Under the pieces are notes generated by a model. The model saw only the letters and a program-made list of their open reading frames with translations, did not search any database and had not been told where the DNA came from. A program made the translations under genes and the position numbers. From NCBI GenBank assembly GCA_046732855.1, contig JBKPNX010000232.1, positions 1-27,681 of the forward strand: a stretch of 27,681 nt of DNA, given 5' to 3'. Within the stretch, counting starts at the first letter, position 1; the number at the start of each line of letters is the position of its first letter. This DNA comes from JBKPNX01 sp046732855 (GTDB taxonomy: Bacteria; Pseudomonadota; Alphaproteobacteria; Geminicoccales; Geminicoccaceae). This document shows, piece by piece, positions 15,401-22,507 of the stretch.

Positions 15401-15415
15401 CCGGCAAGACCTGCC
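15401..15415 (+). promoter_or_regulatory. Candidate FlbD (ftr-like) enhancer for flgF
   Basis: CCGGCAAGACCTGCC is almost identical to the element ahead of the hook operon (CCGGCAAATCCTGCC). The neighbouring bases add a second palindrome, CTTGCC-C-GGCAAG (15396-15408). The element's centre is about 88 bp upstream of the predicted flgF transcript start, a normal distance for a sigma-54 activator site. Confidence 0.6.
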
Positions 15416-15469
15416 AGCGGGCGCTCGCCAATGCGCGAAGTCGCCATGGAATGCAGGTCCCGCCCCGAG

Positions 15470-15485
15470 TGGCACGCCAGCTGCA
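15470..15485 (+). promoter_or_regulatory. Sigma-54 promoter of the flgF-flgG-flgA-flgH operon
   Basis: TGGCAC-GCCAG-CTGCA matches the RpoN consensus with one change (CTGC for TTGC) and the correct 10 bases between GG and GC. With C of the GC at -12 (15484), transcription should start near 15496, about five bases before the flgF ATG at 15501. Confidence 0.82.
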
Positions 15486-15500
15486 TTGCGTGGCGGCGAC

Positions 15501-16223
15501 ATGGAGACGACCGCTTACATCGCCCTGTCCCGCCAGATGGCGCTGCGCCGCCAGATGGACCTGATCGCGAACAACATCGCCAATGCGACGACGAGCGCGT
15601 TCAAGGCGGAGGTGCTGATCGACGAACCGGTGGTCAGCGACGCCGGGCGCGGCCAGCGGCTGGCGTTCGTCCAGGACATCGGCGTGGCGCGCGACCTGAA
15701 CGCCGGCCCGATGACCACGACCGGCAATCCGCTCGACCTGGCGATCCAGGGCCCGGGCTACTTCGCGATCGAAACGGATCATGGCACCCGCTATGGCCGC
15801 AGCGGCCAGTTCCGCCTGAACGAGTCGGGCGAGCTGGTGACCGCGGCCGGTGATAACGTCCTCGACGACGGCGGCGCGCCGCTCAGCTTCCCCGTGGACG
15901 CGGGCGCGATCGCGCTCGCCGCCGACGGCACCGTGTCGGGCGCGCAAGGCGTGCTCGGCCGCATCGGGGTGGTCGAATTCGCCGACGAGCAGCGGCTGCG
16001 TAAAGTGGGCGGCGGTCTGTACCAAGCCGACCAGCCGCCCGCGCCAGCCGAGCAGAGCCGCGTGGTCCAGGGCGTGCTCGAGGGCTCGAACGTACAGCCG
16101 ATCCTGGAGATGACCGAGATGATGGCGACCGTGCGCGCCTATCAGGCCATGCAGCGCCTGCTCGATACCCACCACGAGCTGCAGCGGCGCGCGATCGAGC
16201 GCGTGCTCGAAGTATCGAGCTGA
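15501..16223 (+). CDS. flgF: Flagellar proximal rod protein FlgF
   Basis: FlgF is a proximal-rod subunit of the axle that crosses the periplasm. The 240-residue protein starts with the characteristic METTAYIALSRQ and continues MDLIANNIANATTSAFKAE. It has the basal-body signature LDLAIQGPGYFAIE and ends with EMTEMMATVRAYQAMQRLLD, the C-terminal rod helix. I chose the ATG at 15501 because METTAY is the family's normal start; the frame opens five codons earlier. No Shine-Dalgarno sequence precedes it, and the sigma-54 -12 element is only 17 bases upstream, so translation probably begins on a near-leaderless mRNA. It is followed by flgG after 36 bases. Confidence 0.96.
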   Translation: METTAYIALSRQMALRRQMDLIANNIANATTSAFKAEVLIDEPVVSDAGRGQRLAFVQDIGVARDLNAGPMTTTGNPLDLAIQGPGYFAIETDHGTRYGRSGQFRLNESGELVTAAGDNVLDDGGAPLSFPVDAGAIALAADGTVSGAQGVLGRIGVVEFADEQRLRKVGGGLYQADQPPAPAEQSRVVQGVLEGSNVQPILEMTEMMATVRAYQAMQRLLDTHHELQRRAIERVLEVSS

Positions 16224-16259
16224 GCGCCGCCCGACCGAAAATCTGGAGGAAATACGCCC

Positions 16260-17045
16260 ATGCGCTCGCTCAGCATCGCCGCGACCGGGATGATGGCCCA
16301 GCAGCTTAACGTCGAGGTGATCTCCAACAACATCGCCAACATGACCACCGCCGGCTACAAGCGCCGCCGGCCAGAGTTCCAGGATCTTCTCTACCAAAAT
16401 TACCGGCGGATCGGCGCCTCCAGCTCCGATGTTGGCACGATCGTGCCAACCGGTGTGCAGATCGGGCTAGGCGTCATGCCAGCTGCGGTCTACCGCATCC
16501 ACGAGCAGGGCAACATGGTGGCGACCGAGAATCCGCTCGATCTCGCCATCCAGGGCGAAGGCTACTTCGTCGTGGAACAGCCGAATGGCGAGATCGCCTA
16601 CACCCGCGACGGCAGTTTCCAGCTCAGCCCGCAGGGGCTTCTGGTTACCGCGGACGGTTATACGGTCAGCCCGGGCATCACGGTGCCGGAGGATGCGATC
16701 CAGGTCACGATCGACCCGACCGGCCTGGTCCAAGCCAAGGTCGCCGGCCAGATCGACCCGGTCGACCTGGGCCAGCTCGAGACCGCGATCTTCCCCAACG
16801 AGGTCGGCCTGGAGGCGATCGGCAACAACCTGTTGATCGAGACCCCCGCGTCCGGTCCGGCGGCGCTCGGCACTCCCGGCAGCGCCGGCTACGGGGAGCT
16901 GCAGCAGGCGTTCATCGAGAGCTCGAACGTCAACCCCGTAGCCGAGATCACTGCGCTGATCACCGCGCAGCGCGCCTACGATCTCAACTCCAAGGTGATC
17001 ACTGCGAGCGACGAGATGATGGCAACCGTGACCCAGCTGCGCTGA
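16260..17045 (+). CDS. flgG: Flagellar distal rod protein FlgG
   Basis: FlgG makes the distal rod, the drive shaft running through the P and L rings. The 261-residue product has the family's N-terminus (MRSLSIAATGMMAQQLNVEV, then NIANMTTAGYKRRRPEFQDL) and the FlgG-specific insert LYQNYRRIGASSSDVGTIVP. It carries the signature LDLAIQGEGYFVVEQPNG and ends with the C-terminal helix NPVAEITALITAQRAYDLNS, then VITASDEMMATVTQLR. Length is exactly that usual for FlgG. The ATG at 16260 has GGAGGAAA upstream. A perfect 20-base palindrome lies inside the coding sequence at 16431-16450. It is the second gene of the flgF operon. Confidence 0.98.
   Translation: MRSLSIAATGMMAQQLNVEVISNNIANMTTAGYKRRRPEFQDLLYQNYRRIGASSSDVGTIVPTGVQIGLGVMPAAVYRIHEQGNMVATENPLDLAIQGEGYFVVEQPNGEIAYTRDGSFQLSPQGLLVTADGYTVSPGITVPEDAIQVTIDPTGLVQAKVAGQIDPVDLGQLETAIFPNEVGLEAIGNNLLIETPASGPAALGTPGSAGYGELQQAFIESSNVNPVAEITALITAQRAYDLNSKVITASDEMMATVTQLR
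16431..16450 (+). repeat. Perfect 20-base palindrome inside flgG
   Basis: GTTGGCACGATCGTGCCAAC is its own reverse complement over all 20 bases. It encodes VGTIVP, in a stretch (GT-V/I-VPTG) that is conserved in FlgG proteins, so coding constraint alone may produce much of it. It contains TGGCAC on both strands but not the -12 half of a sigma-54 promoter. Confidence 0.7.
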
Positions 17046-17052
17046 GGCTGAC

Positions 17053-17796
17053 ATGCGCCGGCTCGTTCCCCTATGGCTGTTCTTGCTCGGTCTCGCAGCG
17101 CCCGCCGGTGCCGCGCCTCTGCCCGCCGGCGCGCCGCTCACCACGGGATTCGCGGAGGCGCTGGTGCGCGCCGCGCTGCCGGCGGACAGTGCGTTCCAGA
17201 TCACGATCGATCAGCCGGCGCTGCCGCTCGGCAACACCGCGGCGCGCGCCACCGAGCTGGTTCTCGAGCAGTTCCAGTACGATCCGACCGGGGGGCGCTT
17301 CTCCGGCGCGCTGGTCGGAACCTTGGACGGGAGCGAACGCTTTCGCCTGCCGATCGTGGGGCGGGTCGAGCCGGTGCTGCGCGTGCCGGTGCTGCGCCGG
17401 GCGGTGGCGCCGGACGAGATGATCGGCGAGGCCGACCTCACCTGGCTCGAGGCGGCGCCGGCCAGTCTGCCGCCCGCCAGCATCACCGAGGCGGCGCAGA
17501 TCGTCGGCAGCCAGGCGCGCCGGCGGCTCGGGGCGGGGCGGGTGCTGACCGAGCGCGACCTCGGCCCACCTTACCTGGTCAGACGCGGTCACCCGGTCGA
17601 GCTGATCTATGCCCGGCGGGGCTTGTATGTGACCGCACTCGGCGTCGCCCAGGAGGACGGTGCGCTCGGCGACCCGGTGCGCGTGATCAATGCCGCGAGC
17701 CGCCGGCAGCTGCAGGGCGTGGTCAGCGGCCCGGACGAAGTGGCGTTCCGGACGATCTCCGCGGCGACCGGTCAGCCCGAAGGCGGCGCGCCATGA
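17053..17796 (+). CDS. flgA: Flagellar P-ring assembly chaperone FlgA
   Basis: FlgA is a periplasmic chaperone that helps FlgI assemble the P ring. The 247-residue protein begins with a signal peptide (about residues 1-20, LVPLWLFLLGLAAPAGAAPL). A variable middle follows, and then the C-terminal SAF/ChapFlgA domain with VPVLRRAVAPDEMIGEADLT, LGAGRVLTERDLGPPYLVRR, and GHPVELIYARRGLYVTALGV. It starts 7 bases after flgG with GAGG upstream of the ATG. Its stop codon overlaps the flgH start (ATGA), indicating translational coupling. The order flgF-flgG-flgA-flgH is normal for alphaproteobacteria. Confidence 0.95.
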   Translation: MRRLVPLWLFLLGLAAPAGAAPLPAGAPLTTGFAEALVRAALPADSAFQITIDQPALPLGNTAARATELVLEQFQYDPTGGRFSGALVGTLDGSERFRLPIVGRVEPVLRVPVLRRAVAPDEMIGEADLTWLEAAPASLPPASITEAAQIVGSQARRRLGAGRVLTERDLGPPYLVRRGHPVELIYARRGLYVTALGVAQEDGALGDPVRVINAASRRQLQGVVSGPDEVAFRTISAATGQPEGGAP

Positions 17797-18542
17797 GACC
17801 CTGGCTTTGGCCGGCGCCGGTCCTCTTCGGCCTCGTGCTGCTCGGTGGCTGCGCCAACACGATCGAGCGCCTGTCCCAGGTGGGTAAGCCGCCGGAGCTC
17901 ACGCCGATCGAGAATCCCGCGGCCCAGGCGAGCTACCGGCCGGTGTCGCTGCCGATGCCGGCCGAGGAGCCCGAGATCTACCCGGCCAACTCGCTGTGGC
18001 GCCAGGGCGCACGCTCGTTCTTCAAGGACCAGCGCGCGCGAACCGTCGGTGACGTGCTGACCGTCCAGGTGGTCATCGCGGATCAGGCGACGGTGAGCAA
18101 CCAAACCGAGCGCACGCGCGACAACGAGGACAACTTCTCGGCCAGCCATTTCTTCGGCTACGAGAGCAAGCTCGACAAGATCTTCCCGAACGCGGTCGAT
18201 CCCAACAATCTGGTCGATCTCAACAGCGACATGAGCAACGCAGGTCGGGGCAACACGTCACGCAACGAGGAGATCCGGGTCAACGTCGCTGCCGTGGTCA
18301 CCCAGGTGCTGCCGAACGGCAATCTGGTGCTCCAGGGGCGGCAGGAGGTGCGCGTCAATTTCGAGGTGCGCGAGTTGTATGTGGCAGGGGTCGCACGGCG
18401 CGAGGACATCCGGCCCGACAATACGATCTCGCATGACAAGATCGCCGAGCTGCGCGTCGCCTACGGCGGCCGTGGCCAGATCACGGACGTGCAGCAGCCG
18501 CGCTACGGCGCCCAGGTGCTGGACATCATCCTGCCGTATTGA
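17793..18542 (+). CDS. flgH: Flagellar L-ring lipoprotein FlgH
   Basis: FlgH forms the outer-membrane L ring through which the rod passes. The 249-residue product has a lipoprotein signal with lipobox LLGGC, lipidated cysteine at residue 20. The FlgH signature blocks follow: NSLWRQGARSFFKDQRARTV, GDVLTVQVVIADQATVSNQT, EIRVNVAAVVTQVLPNGNLV, QGRQEVRVNFEVRELYVAG, and the ending VQQPRYGAQVLDIILPY. Length fits the family. The start overlaps the flgA stop codon. It ends the flgF operon; flgI does not follow, and unrelated DNA begins after the stop codon. Confidence 0.98.
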   Translation: MRPWLWPAPVLFGLVLLGGCANTIERLSQVGKPPELTPIENPAAQASYRPVSLPMPAEEPEIYPANSLWRQGARSFFKDQRARTVGDVLTVQVVIADQATVSNQTERTRDNEDNFSASHFFGYESKLDKIFPNAVDPNNLVDLNSDMSNAGRGNTSRNEEIRVNVAAVVTQVLPNGNLVLQGRQEVRVNFEVRELYVAGVARREDIRPDNTISHDKIAELRVAYGGRGQITDVQQPRYGAQVLDIILPY

Positions 18543-18898
18543 GCTGCCGGCCGGATCGGCGGTCGCGCGACCCCGAGATGGCCCGAGGCTTCCGGCCTGC
18601 TGGTCGGGGCGTCGTCCGGAGGGTGATCAGGAGCCGCGCTGCCGCTTCGGCAGGAGCGCCTGATGCGACCTGAATGTCTGGACCCGGTATGCGCTGTCCT
18701 GGTCTGCGACGCCAGGGTTGGAGCGCCGCCAAGGTCGTCCTTCGCGGGACGTAGACATGCGCGCCGGCTGATCTGGCCGGCATCAGACCCTTCCGGCCGA
18801 CCACATGCATGCCGGATTCGTCGGCACCGGCTGGCGGAGGGCGCGCGCGGACCGACTTGGCCGCGGCGCGTCAGGCCGGACCGCGCGTTTTACTCCGC
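18543..18898. other. Gene-free spacer between flgH and the VOC gene
   Basis: These 356 bases lie between convergent genes. I see no gene, no clear terminator with a T run and no repeat. Short open frames here are Arg/Pro-rich and lack any motif. This is the right-hand edge of the flagellar cluster. Confidence 0.6.
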
Positions 18899-19276
18899 TT
18901 AGCGCTGCGCCGGCGTGATCCAGCCTATGCCCGCTCCGGTCGGGTCCTTGAGGATCGCGATCCGGCCGACGCCCGGCACGTCGAAGATCGGGCGCATCAG
19001 CTGGGCGCCGGCGGCGGTCGCCTGCTCGATCCTGGCGTCGACATCGTCGGTCGTAAGGTAAGCAAACCATTGCGCCGGCACGTCCTCAAAGCGCGGCTGG
19101 CCGATGTCCATGATGCCGCCGACCGGCTGGTCGCCGTTCTTGCAGACCCAATAAGTGCCGTCCGGCATGGACATACCCTCGAACTGCCAGCCGAAGATGG
19201 CGCCGTAGAACTTCTTCGCGCCCGCCACGTCGCGCGTCAGCAGCTCGTTCCAATGGAAATGGCCATGTTGCGCCAT
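18899..19276 (-). CDS. VOC-family (glyoxalase/bleomycin-resistance-like) protein
   Basis: This 125-residue protein has the vicinal-oxygen-chelate fold pattern: GHFHWNELLTRDVAGAKKFY, then AIFGWQFEGMSMPDGTYWVC, VGGIMDIG, and a second half with WFAYLTTDDVDARIEQATAA and GRIAILKDPTGAGIGWITPA. The second half is the usual beta-alpha-beta module ending in DPTGA. It resembles the small single-domain VOC proteins of unknown substrate often annotated as glyoxalase or CFP30-like. The reaction cannot be told from sequence. The ATG at 19276 has GGGGGAGAGG about 5 bases upstream. It stands alone, with gene-free DNA on both sides. Confidence 0.92.
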   Translation of the reverse strand: MAQHGHFHWNELLTRDVAGAKKFYGAIFGWQFEGMSMPDGTYWVCKNGDQPVGGIMDIGQPRFEDVPAQWFAYLTTDDVDARIEQATAAGAQLMRPIFDVPGVGRIAILKDPTGAGIGWITPAQR

Positions 19277-20045
19277 GTCGCCTCTCCCCCTTGTTGCCTG
19301 GCGCGAACCTAGCGAAGTCGCACCGCGTCGTCAGCGAAGATTGCTGCGCTCGACGCATGCCCCGCGTGAGCGGTCGCTCGAACCGCCGTCAATCCAAGCG
19401 CGGGCTGAACTCGCGATGCGCGCGCTTCCACACTCGGGCGGCCGCGCTCGGGCTCATCGCTCGCGTGAGGCTAGGTTGGAAACGCCGTCTCTGGGTGAGG
19501 GACATGGTGCGGGCGGCGCTGACGCCTCGCCGACTGGCGCGGCGGCTTGCGCTCGAGATCGTAGCCCGGCGGGGACAACCAGAACGCCCCGATCCTCTAT
19601 CGGACGCGCCACTGGCGCCACGGGCACCGACCTGCGCCACTCGCCTAAGCGTTGCGCTCGAGGTCATGGTTCTTCTGAAACGACCGGAGCTTTGCCGGCC
19701 CCGAGGGACGCGCCGCGAGCCAACGCTTGCTGCGCGCGCCGCAGCGCGCTTGAGTCACAGCTCGCCTGGGGCGATGGCCGGAACGACGATCTGAGGACTA
19801 CGCTGCGCTGGCCGGAAATCCTGACCTTCGCGTCGAGCCGAACGCCGGCGGAGCAATCTTGGCAATTCCGCCCGGCGCTCCCAACCGGGTGCTGGCCGGC
19901 CGCGAACGATCGCCTCGACCGCTCGGTCGCCGAAGCTTGCAGGCCACTCGAGACCTTGCTCGTGCAGACGATACTGTTGCTGGATCGTCGGAGCGCGCGC
20001 CGGCGCTGGCCGCGACGCGCGCCGTCCGGCGGCACGCAATCCCGC
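19277..20045. other. Gene-poor region between the VOC and aminotransferase genes
   Basis: About 770 bases hold several open frames on both strands (up to 167 codons), but all are Arg/Ser/Ala-rich, lack recognisable motifs and look like chance frames of GC-rich DNA. I see no RNA gene, transposase fragment or repeat. The aminotransferase reads into this region from the right; I found no clear terminator. Confidence 0.5.
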
Positions 20046-21434
20046 TCAGGCCACCTTGCGCCGGTGTTTGCCGCCGAGTTCGGCCAGCACCCGGTCGAGC
20101 GCCCGAGTGACCGCGTCGAACAGGAAATCGGTTTCGGCCCGGTCGATGATCAGCGGCGGGCAGAACGAGATGACGTCGCCGAGCGGCCGCAGGATGAGGC
20201 CGTAGTCGAGAGCGTGCTCGACCACGCGCGCGCCGATCTTGAGTGTCGGATCGAAGGGCGTCTTCTGTGCCGGGTCGGCCATCAGCTCGATCGCGCCGAC
20301 CAGACCCGCGGCGCGGCCATGGCCGACGAGCGGATGGCTGGTCAGTGCCATGATGCGCTCGGCGAAATGCGGCGCGATCGTCCGCACGCGCTCGAGCACC
20401 CCGTCCTCCTCGTAGATTTCCAACGCCCGAAGCGCGACTGCCGCGCATGCCGGATGGCCCGAGTAGGTGAAGCCGTGGGCAAACGTGCCGATCTTGCGGC
20501 TCTGCTCCAGCATCGCCTGGTAGATCGGCTCCGAGATCAGCACTGCGCCGATCGGCAGGTAGCCCGCCGAGAGGCCCTTGGCGAGCGTGATCAGGTCCGG
20601 CCGGATGCCATAGCGCACGGATCCGAAGGTCTCGCCGGCGCGCCCGAAGCCGGTGATCACCTCGTCCGCGATCAGCAGAACGTCGTATTTTTTCAGGACC
20701 GCCTGGATCTGCGGGAAGTAGCCCGCCGGCGGCATGATCACGCCGCCCGCGCCCATGATCGGCTCGGCGATGAACCCGCCGACCGTCTCGGGTCCCTCGC
20801 GCAGGATCAGGCGCTCCAGCTCCGCCGCCAACCGCATCGCGAACGCCGCCTCACTCTCCCCCGGCAGGGCGTAGCGATAGTGGTGCGGGCATTCCGTATG
20901 CAAGATGCCGGGAGGCGGCAGGCCAAAATCGCGATGCACGTGAGGCAGACCGCTGAGGCTGGCGCAGGCGAGCGTCACGCCATGGTAGGCGCGCATGCGC
21001 GCGATGATCTTGTGCTTGTCCGGCCTGCCCATCGCATGGTGGTAATAGCGCACCAGCTTGATGGCGGTGTCGTTCGCCTCCGAGCCCGAGCAGGTGAACA
21101 GCGCCTTGGACATGGGCCCCGGCGCAATTCCCAGCAGCCGCTCGGCAAGCGCGATTGCCGGGCCGTGCGACTTGCCGCCGAACAGGTGGTAGGTCGGCAG
21201 GCGGCTCATCTGGTCCCGCGCCGCCTCGACCAGGCGCGCCTCGCTGAAGCCGAGATTGGCGCACCACAGGCCGGCCATGCCCTCGAGATAGCGCCGGCCG
21301 TTTTCGTCGAGCACGTAGACGCCGTCGCCCCGGGCCAGCACCAGCGGCCCTTCCTCCGCATGGTGGGCAAGATCGGTGAACGGGTGGATCACCGCGCGCA
21401 CGTCACGCGCGGCAAGCGAGTTGACCGGCTCCAT
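20046..21434 (-). CDS. Class III PLP-dependent aminotransferase (omega-amino acid type)
   Basis: This 462-residue enzyme belongs to the class III (ornithine/omega-amino acid) aminotransferases. These move the amino group of an omega-amino acid, polyamine or taurine to pyruvate or a keto acid using pyridoxal phosphate. The phosphate-binding SGSEAND is at residues 116-122, the aromatic stacking region is RAYHGVTLACASLSGLP, the cofactor aspartate is D257 (LLIADEVITGFGR), and the Schiff-base lysine is K286 (LITLAKGLSAGYLPIGAVL). The phrase GFTYSGHPACAAVALRALEI follows. The N-terminus (HPFTDLAHHAEEGPLVLARG) is like that of omega-amino acid:pyruvate transaminases. Exact substrate is not assignable. 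The ATG at 21434 starts MEPVNSLAARD. It stands alone; a CtrA-like sequence 97 bp upstream is probably chance. Confidence 0.93.
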   Translation of the reverse strand: MEPVNSLAARDVRAVIHPFTDLAHHAEEGPLVLARGDGVYVLDENGRRYLEGMAGLWCANLGFSEARLVEAARDQMSRLPTYHLFGGKSHGPAIALAERLLGIAPGPMSKALFTCSGSEANDTAIKLVRYYHHAMGRPDKHKIIARMRAYHGVTLACASLSGLPHVHRDFGLPPPGILHTECPHHYRYALPGESEAAFAMRLAAELERLILREGPETVGGFIAEPIMGAGGVIMPPAGYFPQIQAVLKKYDVLLIADEVITGFGRAGETFGSVRYGIRPDLITLAKGLSAGYLPIGAVLISEPIYQAMLEQSRKIGTFAHGFTYSGHPACAAVALRALEIYEEDGVLERVRTIAPHFAERIMALTSHPLVGHGRAAGLVGAIELMADPAQKTPFDPTLKIGARVVEHALDYGLILRPLGDVISFCPPLIIDRAETDFLFDAVTRALDRVLAELGGKHRRKVA

Positions 21435-22507
21435 GATGCAGCTCCTGACCTGCGCGGCTGGGCAGACTGGAGTCGCGGACCGGGCAGTCCGCGGGACGCA
21501 GGTTCTACAACCTGAGATAGCAGGGGTGAGTTAACGGAGCCTTACCTAGCTAAGGTTTTCTGCCCCGGCGTTGTGCGGGTCCAAAAAGCTCTGCGGCCCA
21601 CGCGGTTTCACACCGTCGTAGCGGCAAGGCGCGCTCTCTGCCAGAAAAATCCCAGAACGCCTGCCAAACCGCGCCGGACGGCGAATCGCCAGATACTAAC
21701 GTGGGTTGCACGCTGATGGCGACCGAGCCGAACCGGGTCCGTTTCACCGAGCCGTCATTGCCCGCCTGAAGCCGCCCACCAGCGGTGAGATCATCTGATT
21801 AATTCGACCACGCCGTTGCTTGGCCTACACGTATTGCACAGCGGGCGCCGAACCTAGATCCCGCAAGCGCAAGACTCGTCCCGTACCCAGAGATATCGCT
21901 GAAAGAAGCGCGCGCCATGATGGCCTGCGGCGCCAGAGCGGCAACTACAACCGTACGTCGAGGCCTTCTCGCGGCGGAACATTATCGCGGCTAGCTGTTC
22001 ACGTCGCGATTCGGTACGCTCTCCAACTATCAGAATGAAATCGTTCAGACGGATGGCCTCAGGCGTTATTCTGGTTTTGGTCCACCTTGATCCTGCCGGA
22101 CGGCGGATTGGCCGGACTGAACGAGAGCGCCGCGATCGAGATCCTCGGCACCAATGCCGGTGTGGCGCCCGAGACCGTGATAAGCTGGACGGAGAATTTC
22201 CAGGCCGTGGTCGACATCGAGGACGATCCGTGCCAGCGCCGATCGGGCGCCTGTCCGAGTCACCGGGTCCTTTATGGGTCGTTGCAGTACTGGGCGCGGA
22301 GCAATGCGGTTCTGAAACTGCACCCTTGGTACAGCACAATTCGAGCACCACAGGACAGCGCAGCGTCACCTACGCTTGGGCAACAGCCGCTCAATCGTTA
22401 CCGTGCCCTGCGCTCCTCGGAAGGCTCAGTGGCCTCAAAGCCCGTGCGCCGCCAGGGTAAAAACTGCTCACTGTCCATTGCCGGTTGAGCTTGTACACTG
22501 TTAGTCC
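21435..22507. other. Long region without a confident gene
   Basis: About 1070 bases separate the aminotransferase from the SGNH gene. The composition drifts from GC-rich to more mixed. The best coding candidate is on the plus strand: an ATG at 22035 opens with a signal-peptide-like MKSFRRMASGVILVLV, and in another frame from TTG 22087 a 133-codon frame begins ILPDGGLAGLNESAAIEIL. Together they could be a frameshifted remnant of a small secreted protein, but no family is recognised. No RNA gene or transposase motif was seen. Confidence 0.45.

Noticed and set aside
19275..21515. 746-codon plus-strand frame opposite the aminotransferase
   Set aside because: It is antisense to a gene with all catalytic residues in place. 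The composition is that of a shadow frame.
21531..21545. TTAA-CGGAGCC-TTAC, a CtrA-like box upstream of the aminotransferase
   Set aside because: It has one mismatch, and the gene has no obvious cell-cycle or motility role; likely chance.
21550..21747. 65-codon minus-strand frame starting MKRTRF, like some IS3 transposase N-termini
   Set aside because: Only the first six residues look similar; the rest shows no transposase pattern and no inverted repeats flank it.
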